Assembly (NCBI RefSeq): GCF_030683065.1 | Contig: NZ_JAUXMX010000055.1 | Span: forward strand, 1-63,079 | Direction: 5' to 3' | From: Pseudomonas sp. | Lineage (GTDB): Bacteria > Pseudomonadota > Gammaproteobacteria > Pseudomonadales > Pseudomonadaceae | Length of the DNA stretch: 63,079 nt | Shown here: positions 1-8,632 of the stretch, one piece after another | Layout: every line of letters starts with the position of its first letter | Numbering within the stretch: the stretch's first letter is position 1 | Notes under the pieces: generated by a model | What the model saw: the letters and a program-made list of their open reading frames with translations, nothing else | What the model was told of the DNA's origin: nothing | Databases searched by the model: none | Position numbers and translations under genes: made by a program

Positions 1-472
1 GGTAACGTTGGGCCCGGGTCAGCTGCCGGTAATGCGTAGTCATCTGCGCTTGAATCCTTTGGTGTGAGAGCCTGGATTCTACCGGTGGCTGGCCCTCTGC
101 CTATCGTTTCAAGCGTTGCACTTATTCTATGAATTCAGGCAGTCATTCGGCCCGGCCTCATCAAGCAAAATATAACTCATTGTTATATATATAAATTAAA
201 CAGGTGCGAAGTCTCGTAGGGGCCGGAACCGTAGGATGGCGTTGAGCGTAGCGATACCCATCGAGCGATTTATACCTGTATCCGGATGTCGTGGCTGAAC
301 TCCGCGATGGGTTACGGCGCGTTTGTTCTGCTGCTGCAGGTCAATTTGCGGGCGCCTAACCTAGGCGGCCCCACCCATCCTACGGTCCTGATCCTTGAGC
401 ACCCCGTTTGCTGCGCGACTGCGCGGCGTCGTAGACGGGGCGACCCCGCTTATCCGAAGAGACGCTAACCCT
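1..472. other. Intergenic region, left edge of window
   Basis: No convincing gene is visible here. An AT-rich patch lies at about 165-201 and could hold a promoter. It is followed by an inverted-repeat element (229-385, listed separately) that ends about 90 bases before the hydrolase start. Confidence 0.6.
229..385. repeat. Inverted-repeat-bounded intergenic element
   Basis: The ends CCGTAGGATGG (229-239) and CCATCCTACGG (375-385) are exact inverted copies. A second arm containing GATGGGTTACGGCGCG (about 306-321) lies inside. The layout resembles dispersed non-coding palindromic repeats of pseudomonads. No transposase is encoded. A short open frame inside it has no start signal or family resemblance. 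Confidence 0.5.
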
Positions 473-1234
473 ATGTCGCGCATGTTCTCGCTCCTGGCAA
501 TACTTGCCGCCTTCTACGTGGCGATCTGTGTGGCGGTGTGGGTGTTTCAGCGCAGCCTCATCTACTTCCCGCAACCGCTTGCCATCAGCCACCCCAGCAC
601 ACTGCTCAGGCTGGTGGTGGATGATGGCGAGGTGCTGGTCTCGGTTCGGCCGCACGCCGGTCCGAATGCCTTGATCTACTTCGGCGGCAATGCTGAGGAT
701 GTTTCGCTCAACCTGCCTGAGTTCGCTGAGGTGTTTCCCGAGCATGCGCTCTATCTGATGCACTACCGAGGTTATGGTGGCAGCTCCGGGTCGCCTTCCG
801 AGGAGGCGATCCAGCGCGATGCCCTGGCCTTGTTCGACTGGGTGCATGCCATGCACCCGCGGACCGTGGTGATGGGCCGTAGCCTGGGTGCTGCGGTCGC
901 CATTCGTCTGGCCAGTCAACGCCCAGCTTCGCGCCTGGTAATGATTACGCCGTTTGACAGCCTGCTGGCTTTTGCGGCGCGTCAGTTTCCCTACCTGCCG
1001 ATCAAGTGGCTGCTCAAGGACAAGTTCGAGTCTTCGACCTATGCCGCACGTATCCAGGTGCCGACCCTGCTGGTCGTGGCCGAGCAGGATGAAATCATCT
1101 CGCGTGCCAGTAGCGAGGCGCTCTACCGGCATTTCGCGCCCGGCGTGGCCGCGCTCAAGGTGATCCCGGGCAAGGGCCACAACTCGATCTCCGAGAGCCC
1201 GGTGTACCTGGAGCTGCTCCGCGCCGCGCTGTGA
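473..1234 (+). CDS. Membrane-anchored alpha/beta hydrolase
   Basis: A 253-residue alpha/beta hydrolase of the Bem46/YfhR-like type. ATG 473 was chosen over an in-frame upstream TTG because it places a hydrophobic segment (residues about 4-20) at the N-terminus, which should be a membrane anchor or uncleaved signal. The nucleophile elbow is G-R-S-L-G. The likely acid is the Asp in AEQDE and the likely base is the His in GKGHNS. The substrate cannot be deduced; such proteins usually act as esterases or thioesterases. It converges with polB on the opposite strand, about 80 bp away. Confidence 0.82.
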   Translation: MSRMFSLLAILAAFYVAICVAVWVFQRSLIYFPQPLAISHPSTLLRLVVDDGEVLVSVRPHAGPNALIYFGGNAEDVSLNLPEFAEVFPEHALYLMHYRGYGGSSGSPSEEAIQRDALALFDWVHAMHPRTVVMGRSLGAAVAIRLASQRPASRLVMITPFDSLLAFAARQFPYLPIKWLLKDKFESSTYAARIQVPTLLVVAEQDEIISRASSEALYRHFAPGVAALKVIPGKGHNSISESPVYLELLRAAL

Positions 1235-1243
1235 CCCCGTTTT

Positions 1244-1264
1244 GTAGCCCGGATGCAATCGGGG
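1244..1264 (+). repeat. REP-like half element
   Basis: GTAGCCCGGATGCAATC followed by G residues, between convergent genes. The same core recurs, often as inverted pairs, near 13.9, 23.65, 28.75, 51.66, 53.87 and 63.0 kb of this window. Confidence 0.6.
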
Positions 1265-1314
1265 CTGGGCGCCTACATGTTTTAACGGTCTGCTGGTGAT
1301 GGGTGAATAAAGCC

Positions 1315-3705
1315 TCAGAACAGGCCGAGCTGGCCACCGACCAGTTGGGTGAAGTCGTCACCGACAAACGGCAGGATGGCGTCTGCCACCGGCTGCAGTT
1401 GGCGGGTGAGGTAGTGGTCGTAGTCGATGGTCGTGCGCCGGGTTTCCAGCGGTTCGGGGCCGGCGAGGGTGATCACGTAGCTGATCCAGCCGCCGTTCTG
1501 GTACTGGCGCGGGCGGCCCTGTTGGTCGTTGTACTCATCGGCCATGCGCGCCGCACGCACATGTGGCGGCACGTTGCGCTGGTAGTCGTCCAGGCGGCGA
1601 CGCAGGCGCTTGCGGTAGATCAGCAGTTCATCCAGTTCGCCGGCCAGGGTGCGGCGCACGTAGTCGCGGATATAGTCCTGGTACGGTTGGCGGTTGAAGA
1701 TCAACAGGTACAGCTCACGCTGGAACTGCCGGGCCAGCGGCGACCAGTCGCTGCGCACCGTTTCCAGGCCTTTGAAGACCATCTCGCTGCTGCCGTCCAC
1801 CGCCACGACCAGGCCAGCGTAGCGCTTCTTGCTGCCCTCTTCGGCGCCGCGGATGGTTGGCATCAAAAAGCGGCTGTAATGGGTCTCGAATTGCAGTTCC
1901 AGCGCGCTTTCCAGGTCGTATTCCTGACGCAGATGCTCGCGCCACCACTGATTGACGCGCTGCACCAGGGCGCGGCCGATCTGCGCCGCCTCGTCCTCGC
2001 CATGGGCGCGCCTGAGCCAGACGAACGTGGAGTCGGTGTCACCGTAGATCACCGCATGGCCTTCGGCCTCGATCAGCTCGCGGGTCCGGCGCATGATCTC
2101 GTGGCCGCGCAGGGTGATCGAGGACGCCAGGCGCGGGTCGAAGAAGCGGCAGCCGCTGGAGCCGAGCACACCATAGAAGGCGTTCATGATGATCTTCAGC
2201 GCCTGCGACAGTGGCGCGTTGTGCTCGCGCTTGGCCGTCTCGCGCCCCTGCCAGACGCTCTCGACGATGGCCGGCAGGCAATGCTGGGTGCGTGAGAAAC
2301 GGGCGCCGCGAAAGCCCGGCACCGACGCGGTGTCTTCGGGATGGCGCATGCCTTCGATCAGCCCCAGCGGATCGATCAGGAAGGTGCGGATGATCGACGG
2401 GTACAGGCTCTTGTAGTCGAGCACCAGCACCGACTCGTACAGGCCGGGTTGCGACTCCATGACGAAACCGCCGGGGCTGGCTTCCGGTGGCCGCTCGCCG
2501 AGGTTCGGCGCGACAAAACCCTGGCGGTGCATCAGCGGCATGTACAGGTGGCAGAAGGCCGCGACCGAGCCGCCGCTGCGGTCGGCGGGCAGGCCGGTTA
2601 CGGTGGCGCGTTCGAGCAGAAAAGTGAGGATCTCGGTCTTGGCGAAGATCCGCGTGACCAGCTCGCAGTCCTTGAGGTTGTAGCGCGCCAGGGCGGGCTT
2701 GTCCTCGGCGAACATGCGGTCGATCTCGTCCATGCGCTGGTAGGGCGTGGCGATGTCCTTGCCTTCGCCGAGCAGGGTCTGCGCGACGTTTTCCAGGCTG
2801 AACGAGGCGAAGCTCCAGGTCGCCGAACGTAGCGCCTCGATGCCATCGATGATCAGTCGTCCAGCGGCTTCGGCGAAAAAGTGATTGTTGCGGCTACCGT
2901 GCTCGCGCCAGCCCATGGCATCGCCGCCGCGGCCGAGTATCAGCGGCACCTGCAGGCGCTGGGCATGCTCGTGCAGTACGCGCAGGTCGAACTGCACCAG
3001 GTTCCAGCCGATGATCGCATCGGGGTCATGGGCGGCCAGCCACTGGTTGAGACGCTCCAGCAGCTGCTTGCGGCTGGCGCAGTACTCGAGGGCAAAGTCG
3101 CGCGGCGTGTCCACGCCATTGGCCGGCCCGAGCATGTACACCTGGCGCTGGCCACAGCCTTCCAGGGCGATGGAGTACAAATCACCCTGGGCGTTGGTTT
3201 CGATGTCCAGGGACGCCAGCCGCAAGCGCGGGCGATAGGCCGGCGCGGGCTTCATCTGCGCATCGAGCAGCATGCCGCTGGCGTCCGGCTTGCCACTGAC
3301 GCACACCGGCGCGGTGATGAAGCGCTCCATCAGGTAGCGCTCCGGCGGACGGATATCGGCCTCGAACACCTCGACCCCGGCCTTGCGCAGCAGTTTTTCG
3401 ATATTCATCAACTGGCGATGCTGGCGGCAATACAGGCCGAGCACCGGTCGATGCTGGAAGTCGCATAGATCCAGTGGGCGCAGCTCGACGTCACGCTCGC
3501 CGCGCAGCAGCGCCTCGGCCAGCGCGCGCTGTTCGGCAGGAATAAAGGCCACCGACGGCTGGCAAGGCAGGCGGATATGCAGCGGCCCCGCGTCGGTCGC
3601 CAGCCAGAATTCGACCTGGGTGCCGGCGGGCGTATCGCGCCAATGTCGGGTCAGGACGAAGCCCTGCTGTAAATCCACCGCTGCAACCTCAAGTGCTTGT
3701 TTCAC
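1315..3705 (-). CDS. polB: DNA polymerase II (family B)
   Basis: A 796-residue family B polymerase, close to the 783 residues of E. coli Pol II. It acts in damage-associated DNA synthesis and replication restart. Visible motifs in order are the exonuclease I motif SLDIET (around residue 165), polymerase motif A DYKSLYPSI, motif B with KIIMNAFYG, and motif C YGDTDST. Both proofreading and polymerase active sites therefore look intact. The start is GTG. In E. coli polB is SOS-controlled; I see no clear LexA box upstream. Confidence 0.95.
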   Translation of the reverse strand: MKQALEVAAVDLQQGFVLTRHWRDTPAGTQVEFWLATDAGPLHIRLPCQPSVAFIPAEQRALAEALLRGERDVELRPLDLCDFQHRPVLGLYCRQHRQLMNIEKLLRKAGVEVFEADIRPPERYLMERFITAPVCVSGKPDASGMLLDAQMKPAPAYRPRLRLASLDIETNAQGDLYSIALEGCGQRQVYMLGPANGVDTPRDFALEYCASRKQLLERLNQWLAAHDPDAIIGWNLVQFDLRVLHEHAQRLQVPLILGRGGDAMGWREHGSRNNHFFAEAAGRLIIDGIEALRSATWSFASFSLENVAQTLLGEGKDIATPYQRMDEIDRMFAEDKPALARYNLKDCELVTRIFAKTEILTFLLERATVTGLPADRSGGSVAAFCHLYMPLMHRQGFVAPNLGERPPEASPGGFVMESQPGLYESVLVLDYKSLYPSIIRTFLIDPLGLIEGMRHPEDTASVPGFRGARFSRTQHCLPAIVESVWQGRETAKREHNAPLSQALKIIMNAFYGVLGSSGCRFFDPRLASSITLRGHEIMRRTRELIEAEGHAVIYGDTDSTFVWLRRAHGEDEAAQIGRALVQRVNQWWREHLRQEYDLESALELQFETHYSRFLMPTIRGAEEGSKKRYAGLVVAVDGSSEMVFKGLETVRSDWSPLARQFQRELYLLIFNRQPYQDYIRDYVRRTLAGELDELLIYRKRLRRRLDDYQRNVPPHVRAARMADEYNDQQGRPRQYQNGGWISYVITLAGPEPLETRRTTIDYDHYLTRQLQPVADAILPFVGDDFTQLVGGQLGLF

Positions 3706-3887
3706 GGCGCGATGCTACGTGGCATGGGCCGCGATTGCGCGGCCAGGGCAGCTAGGCGGGTTTTCCGCTAGTAACGGAGCAGGGCAGGGTTAAAACCGTC
3801 CAGAAGATGCGTCCATGTTGAGGAATGGCCAGGGTCAACACATATGCCTCCGTGCGCTCAGCCACTGCTGCTTTGCCCAGCGGCCCG

Positions 3888-4334
3888 CTAACCCGGCTGT
3901 GCGTCCTGCGTCCTGAGTGATTTCTTCAGGTAGTGACGTTGGTGGCCGGGCGGGCAGTCTTCGAGTATCCCCATCAGCTGATAGCCCTGTTTGTGGTAGA
4001 AGCCCGGCGCCTGGAAGCTGTAAGTATAAAGAAACACGCCCTGACAGCCGCGGCGCTGCGCCTCGTCCTCTGCTGCATGCAACAGCTGTGTACCCAGGCC
4101 ATGGCTGCGCTGGTTGTCATCCAGCCACAGGTAATCAATGTACAGCCAGCCCATGCCTGAGTGGCCGAACAGGCCGCCCACTACCTGGCCGGCACTGTCG
4201 CGGGCATACAGCTGGAAGTCCTCATAGGCATAAGCGCCAATCTGTTCGACATTGAAGCGTTCAAGGCCCTGGCGCACCACGGCCATGGCCTGTGGGTCGG
4301 CACCCAGACTCAAGCGGTAAAGTGTGTCTGTCAT
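3888..4334 (-). CDS. GNAT family N-acetyltransferase
   Basis: A 148-residue single-domain protein. The acetyl-CoA pyrophosphate-binding motif (Q-R-S-H-G-L-G-T-Q-L-L, around residues 75-85) is followed by the typical C-terminal strand and helix around FYHKQGY. The acceptor substrate is unknown. It stands alone between polB and bfr with about 180-210 bp of spacing on each side. Confidence 0.82.
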   Translation of the reverse strand: MTDTLYRLSLGADPQAMAVVRQGLERFNVEQIGAYAYEDFQLYARDSAGQVVGGLFGHSGMGWLYIDYLWLDDNQRSHGLGTQLLHAAEDEAQRRGCQGVFLYTYSFQAPGFYHKQGYQLMGILEDCPPGHQRHYLKKSLRTQDAQPG

Positions 4335-4545
4335 GTGCTTTCCTGTGTGGGCACTTGCGGGGAAATAGCGGAGGAGTGGCCGCGCGGGGAGGGTAGCAAC
4401 TCAAAACCTGCGCTCGACAACAATCACCCAGGAGCGTGTAGTTGGGTACGTCGAACAGGTCGTTGTATGCCGTGGCGCCGCTAGCAGGGTGCGCTGGCGT
4501 GAGAGGAAGGCGGCAGTCAAACCGCCTCCTGCTCAATCGGTGAAT

Positions 4546-5016
4546 CTACTCGTCCATCTGCGATTGCAGGTAGTTCTGCAAGCCAATGGCTTCGATCAGG
4601 CTGAGCTGGGTTTCCAGCCAGTCGATATGCTCTTCTTCCGAGCAGAGGATGTCTTCCAGCAACTCACGGCTGGCGTAGTCGCCGATGCTCTCGCAGTAGG
4701 CGATCGCTGCCTTCAGGTCGATATGGGCTTTGTGCTCGATCTTCAGGTCGCACTCAAGTATTTCCTTGGTGTTTTCACCGATAAGCAGTTTGCCGAGGTC
4801 TTGCACGTTCGGCAGCCCTTCGAGGAAGAGGATGCGCTTGATCAGCTTGTCCGCGTGCTTCATCTCGTCGATGGATTCGTGGTACTCGTGCTCGCCAAGT
4901 TTTTTCAGGCCCCAGTCTTCGTACATCCGCGCATGCAGGAAGTACTGATTGATGGCGACCAACTCGTTACCGAGGACCTTGTTCAGATGCTGGATGACTT
5001 TCTTGTCGCCTTTCAT
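4546..5016 (-). CDS. bfrB: Bacterioferritin (haem-binding ferritin subunit)
   Basis: A 156-residue bacterioferritin. All ferroxidase ligands are present at their usual positions: Glu18, Glu51, His54, Glu94, Glu127 and His130. Met52, the axial haem ligand, is also present, which marks a true BfrB rather than a haem-free ferritin. It stores iron as a 24-subunit cage. The next gene upstream on the same strand encodes Bfd, the ferredoxin that binds BfrB and releases iron, so the pair forms an iron storage and mobilisation unit. About 195 bp separates the two and contains a terminator for bfd, so bfrB is probably transcribed from its own promoter. Confidence 0.95.
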   Translation of the reverse strand: MKGDKKVIQHLNKVLGNELVAINQYFLHARMYEDWGLKKLGEHEYHESIDEMKHADKLIKRILFLEGLPNVQDLGKLLIGENTKEILECDLKIEHKAHIDLKAAIAYCESIGDYASRELLEDILCSEEEHIDWLETQLSLIEAIGLQNYLQSQMDE

Positions 5017-5082
5017 GGTCTGAGCTGCCTTGCTGGGGAATTTGATTGGAAATTCTGAGCCGGCTACTACGGTCTGTCAAAT

Positions 5083-5169
5083 CTAAGCATTTGAAATTTA
5101 GGCAGAAATAAATACTAGCAAGAATGATTTTGCTCCGTATTCAGAGTCTAAACGCTTGAATTTAAGGCA
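5083..5169. repeat. Pair of imperfect 22-bp direct repeats upstream of bfrB
   Basis: CTAAGCATTTGAAATTTAGG (from 5083) and CTAAACGCTTGAATTTAAGG (from 5148) are direct copies, 17 of 22 bases identical, starting 65 bp apart. Each is itself nearly palindromic around TTGAA. They lie about 70-150 bp upstream of the bfrB start and could be operator sites for an unidentified regulator. Confidence 0.4.
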
Positions 5170-5170
5170 T

Positions 5171-5200
5171 AAAAAAACCGAACACAGGGTCCGGTTTTTT
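5171..5200 (-). terminator. Rho-independent terminator after bfd
   Basis: The stem AAAAAACCG / CGGTTTTTT closes a loop of about 12 bases, with a T-tract on both strands. It begins 13 bp after the bfd stop codon. Confidence 0.8.
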
Positions 5201-5212
5201 GCATCGGTTAAT

Positions 5213-5431
5213 TCAGGCTGCGACAAAACTTCCTGGATAAGCCGAGGCTGCCTGACTGCTCTGTACTTCGCCCAAGGTTTCGCGCACTACCTGTTTGGCC
5301 AGGCAGGCACACTTGCCGCATTGGCTGGCCACGCCGAGAGCGGCACGTACATCACGGTAGCTGCAGCAACCTTCAAAGATTGCGTCGCGGATCTGGTTGT
5401 CGGTGACACCTTCGCAGAGGCAGACATACAT
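5213..5431 (-). CDS. bfd: Bacterioferritin-associated ferredoxin
   Basis: A 72-residue BFD-type [2Fe-2S] ferredoxin with ligands Cys4, Cys6, Cys38 and Cys41 in the C-x-C...C-x2-C pattern of the family. It donates electrons to the haem of BfrB to release stored iron. I chose the start giving MYVCLCEG because the upstream in-frame extension is non-conserved and runs into the Fur-box-like sequence. It lies directly upstream of bfrB on the same strand, as in P. aeruginosa. Confidence 0.93.
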   Translation of the reverse strand: MYVCLCEGVTDNQIRDAIFEGCCSYRDVRAALGVASQCGKCACLAKQVVRETLGEVQSSQAASAYPGSFVAA

Positions 5432-5469
5432 AGCGTAAGACCCGTCGCATGGCAGTAGTTGGTTGCGAT

Positions 5470-5495
5470 TGATACTAATGCTAATGAGAATGCTT
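5470..5495 (-). promoter_or_regulatory. Candidate Fur box upstream of bfd
   Basis: The minus-strand sequence GCATTCTCATTAGCATTAG, continuing to TATCA, resembles the Fur consensus of repeated NAT triplets (GATAATGATAATCATTATC). It sits about 40-65 bp upstream of the bfd start. Iron repression of bfd by Fur is established in P. aeruginosa. The match here is by eye. Confidence 0.6.
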
Positions 5496-5605
5496 GTCAA
5501 AGCTATATTCTGAGAAGGTCTTCGCCGCTGTGTGCAGCAGACAAACGGTCGAGGTGGCGCCGCGTTCTTAGGTTTTGCCGTCGGCGTTATAGGCGTCTAG
5601 CACCC

Positions 5606-5638
5606 CACAAAAAAACCGGCCTGGGCCGGTTTTTTGTG
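5606..5638 (-). terminator. Rho-independent terminator after rnt
   Basis: CACAAAAAACCGGCC pairs with GGCCGGTTTTTTGTG around a very short loop, 14 bp beyond the rnt stop. T-runs flank both strands. Confidence 0.85.
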
Positions 5639-5651
5639 AGCTGCTGTGGCT

Positions 5652-6329
5652 TTAGTTGTCGAAGTCTTGCCAGCCGCCCATTTCCTTCCAGCGGTTGACG
5701 ATGCCGCAGAACAATTCGGCAGTTTTTTCGGTGTCGTAACGGGCCGAGTGGGCTTCCTTGCCGTCGAAGTCGATATCAGCGGCCTGGCAGGCTTTGGCCA
5801 GTACGGTCTGGCCGTAGGCAAGGCCGGCGAGGGTGGCGGTGTCGAAGCTGGAGAAAGGGTGAAAGGGGTTACGCTTGAGGTCGCAGCGCAGGACGGCGGC
5901 ATTCAGAAAGCCGAGGTCGAAGCTGCTGTTGTGCCCCACCAGGATCGCCCGCTTGCAGCCATTGGATTTCAGCGACTTGCGCAAGCTGCGGAAAATCTCG
6001 GTCAGCGCATGCTCTTCGCTGACGGCCATGCGCAACGGGTGATCGAGTTTGATCCCGGTGAAGTCCAGGGCTGCCTGTTCGATATTGGCGCCAGCGAAAG
6101 GCTCGACGCGGAAAAACAGGGTGTGCTCGGGGTAGAGAAAGCCACTTTCATCCATGCCGATAGTGGTGGCGGCGATTTCTAGCAGGGCATCGGTGGCGCA
6201 ATTGAAGCCGCCGGTTTCCACATCTACCACCACTGGCAGGTAGCCGCGAAAGCGCTCCGCCATCGGGTGACGCGAACCGCTACCTGTGTTCGGGTGGTCC
6301 AATTCAGTATCGTAGTGTTCGCCGCTCAC
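5652..6329 (-). CDS. rnt: Ribonuclease T
   Basis: A 225-residue DEDDh 3'-5' exoribonuclease that trims tRNA and other small stable RNA 3' ends. The acidic motifs are visible: V-D-V-E-T-G-G (Asp and Glu), H-N-S-S-F-D-L-G-F, and the final HSARYDTEKT with the His and Asp of the DEDDh class. The start is a GTG whose last bases overlap the pyrC stop (GTGA overlap), so the two are translationally coupled. Confidence 0.94.
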   Translation of the reverse strand: MSGEHYDTELDHPNTGSGSRHPMAERFRGYLPVVVDVETGGFNCATDALLEIAATTIGMDESGFLYPEHTLFFRVEPFAGANIEQAALDFTGIKLDHPLRMAVSEEHALTEIFRSLRKSLKSNGCKRAILVGHNSSFDLGFLNAAVLRCDLKRNPFHPFSSFDTATLAGLAYGQTVLAKACQAADIDFDGKEAHSARYDTEKTAELFCGIVNRWKEMGGWQDFDN

Positions 6330-7372
6330 ACGTTGTCCTCCAGCAGGCGCCAGCGCAGGGTTTCACCAGCGCGCAGCGGGATTACGGTTTGATCGCCCAG
6401 CGGTAATTCACCAGGTACGACCCAGTCCTGACGAACCAGGGTGATGGTTTCGCTGTTGCGCGGCAGGCCATAGAAGTCCGGGCCATGCTGGCTGGCGAAG
6501 GCCTCGAGTTTGTCCAGGGCATTGCGCTGCTCGAATGCCTCGGCATACAGCTCCAAGGCTGCATAGGCGCTGTAGCAACCGGCGCAGCCGCAGGCAGCTT
6601 CCTTGGCATGCCGGGCATGCGGCGCCGAGTCGGTGCCGAGAAAGAACTTGGGATTGCCGCTGGTGGCCGCGTCGAGCAGGGCTTCCTGGTGCACGTTGCG
6701 CTTGAGAATCGGCAGGCAATAGAAGTGCGGGCGGATGCCGCCGACCAGCATGTGGTTACGGTTGTACAGCAAGTGGTGGGCGGTAATGGTCGCGCCTACA
6801 TTGGCTGATGCCGCATTGACGAACTCGACCGCGTCACGGGTGGTGATGTGCTCGAATACCACCTTGAGGGTCGGAAAACGCTCGACCACCCGGCTCAGTT
6901 GTTCATCGATAAAGTACTTTTCGCGGTCGAATACATCGACCTCACTGCGGGTCACTTCACCGTGCACCAATAGCGGTAGGCCGATTTCGGCCATTACCTC
7001 AAGGGTCGGGAAGATCTTGTCGATGCTGGTCACGCCGGAGTCGGAGTTAGTGGTGGCGCCGGCCGGATAGAGCTTGGCTGCATAGACAAAGCCCGAGGCC
7101 TTGGCTGCGCGTACATCGTCCGGGCTGCTCAGGTCGGTGAGATAAAGCACCATCAAGGGCTCGAAGCGACTGCCAGCCGGGCGTGCGGCGAGAATCCGCT
7201 GGCGGTAGGCATCGGCTTCGCCGGTATTGCGTACCGGCGGCACCAGGTTGGGCATGATGATGGCGCGGGCAAAGGTCCGCGCCGCGTCGGCGACGGTGTG
7301 CGGCAGCAGATCGCCATCGCGCAGGTGAATATGCCAGTCGTCGGGACGCAGCAAAGTAAGGCGGTCGGTCAT
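6326..7372 (-). CDS. pyrC: Dihydroorotase
   Basis: A 348-residue dihydroorotase, the same length as the E. coli type enzyme. It catalyses ring closure of carbamoyl-aspartate to dihydroorotate in pyrimidine synthesis. The metal-binding HIHLRDG motif lies near the N-terminus, and the lysine in AAKLYPAG is the likely carbamylated metal bridge. The start MTDRLTLL was chosen because the longer frame adds about 38 unalignable residues. It is the first gene of pyrC-rnt. Confidence 0.95.
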   Translation of the reverse strand: MTDRLTLLRPDDWHIHLRDGDLLPHTVADAARTFARAIIMPNLVPPVRNTGEADAYRQRILAARPAGSRFEPLMVLYLTDLSSPDDVRAAKASGFVYAAKLYPAGATTNSDSGVTSIDKIFPTLEVMAEIGLPLLVHGEVTRSEVDVFDREKYFIDEQLSRVVERFPTLKVVFEHITTRDAVEFVNAASANVGATITAHHLLYNRNHMLVGGIRPHFYCLPILKRNVHQEALLDAATSGNPKFFLGTDSAPHARHAKEAACGCAGCYSAYAALELYAEAFEQRNALDKLEAFASQHGPDFYGLPRNSETITLVRQDWVVPGELPLGDQTVIPLRAGETLRWRLLEDNV

Positions 7373-7612
7373 GGGTGTTTCCAGGCGGGCAAAACGTGCC
7401 GGGAATGCTACCGGAAAAGCCCTGTCAGGGCACGCCGAAAGCGGCGTGAGTGCGATCAGCTGTTGCGGCGAAAAACCGGGTCGCACAACAGTTCAAACGG
7501 CAATCCCGGCGTGCGGTCCGGCTTTGCTGGGTCTGCTGGCTCAATCAGCGGCTCAAGTTTTGCCCGGCGGCACCGATAGTCAGGGGGTACGTGGTATTTT
7601 TTGGAGTCTTCC

Positions 7613-8485
7613 GTGCGTCCGCCCTCACTCGCCCTCTTGTGCCTGCTGGCCAGTCAGCCAGTGCTAGCCATCACCTTCCAGACCCGTCTGGAGAAGGTCG
7701 AGTGGGCGGTCGCGGGTGACCAGTTCGAGTGCCGTTTGAGCCAGCCAGTCACCGACTTCGGCGCAGGAATATTCGTGCGCAGGGCTGGCGAACAGGCGAC
7801 CTTCAACTTGCAGGTGCCTGAGCGTTGGCTGGGCAGCGGTTCGGCAACATTGCTGGCTGCTGCGGCGCCCTGGCAGCCGGGGCGTGGCGACATCAACCTG
7901 GGGTCAGTCAGGGTGGGCGACGGTGAGATGCCTTTCAGTAGCACGCAAGAGCAGGCCAGTCGTCTGCTCACCGGTCTGCTCGAAGGTCGTAGCCCGTTGA
8001 TCCGCCACCGCACCCAGCATGCCGGCGACAGCCTCGAAGTGCGTTTGCTGCCGGTCAGGTTTCGCAAGGCCTACAATGAATATTTGGCCTGTACGGCCAA
8101 ACTACTGCCGGTCAATTTTGAACAGATTCGCCAGTCCCAAGTCGGTTTCCCGGGTGGTGGCGTGGATCTGGCGCCGTTGGCCCAGGCCAAGCTGGACATC
8201 ATCCTGAATTATCTCAAGGCCGACCCCAGCGTTAATCGCATCGAACTCGACGGGCATGCTGATAACAGCGGCAATCGCCTGACCAATCGCGATTTGTCGC
8301 GGCGCCGCGCCATGGCCGTGATGGAGTATCTGAAAGCCAATGGCGTGGCGGCCGAGCAGATCACGATGCGCTTTCATGGCGAGCGTTATCCGCTGGTGCC
8401 GAACAACAGTGAGGCCAATCGGGCGAAAAATCGCCGGGTGGGTATGTTGCTGGCGCGTGTCGCGGAAGCCTCTGAAACGCCTTGA
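7613..8485 (+). CDS. motY: MotY-like sodium-type motor OmpA-family protein
   Basis: An exported protein of about 290 residues. A signal peptide (LALLCLLASQPVLA) is followed by an N-terminal beta-rich domain and a C-terminal OmpA-like peptidoglycan-binding domain. The latter contains the motif NRIELDGHADNSGN and ends with N-R-A-K-N-R-R-V. GTG 7613 follows GGAG with proper spacing. P. aeruginosa MotY, a flagellar T-ring component needed for motor function, is encoded in the same place between pyrC and argG; this synteny supports the name. The alternative is a generic OmpA-family protein. Confidence 0.8.
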   Translation: MRPPSLALLCLLASQPVLAITFQTRLEKVEWAVAGDQFECRLSQPVTDFGAGIFVRRAGEQATFNLQVPERWLGSGSATLLAAAAPWQPGRGDINLGSVRVGDGEMPFSSTQEQASRLLTGLLEGRSPLIRHRTQHAGDSLEVRLLPVRFRKAYNEYLACTAKLLPVNFEQIRQSQVGFPGGGVDLAPLAQAKLDIILNYLKADPSVNRIELDGHADNSGNRLTNRDLSRRRAMAVMEYLKANGVAAEQITMRFHGERYPLVPNNSEANRAKNRRVGMLLARVAEASETP

Positions 8486-8632
8486 ACCATGCTGCAGCAG
8501 TGGCTGGAGTGGCGATTCGGTGGGGCAGGGCGTTGCCGCTTTGTCGTCACGGACTGTCGCAGTGCTGTAAATCATCTTGCGCGACCAGTAGAATCACGGG
8601 TTTTCCCGAACAACCCCGTGGAGTTGATTGGC

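Noticed and set aside
286..468. Small open frame in the left intergenic element
   Set aside because: It lies inside an inverted-repeat element, has a poly-Arg C-terminus and no ribosome-binding site.
1303..2295. Long plus-strand open frame antisense to polB
   Set aside because: It mirrors codon bias of polB on the opposite strand and lacks any recognisable domain or start signal.
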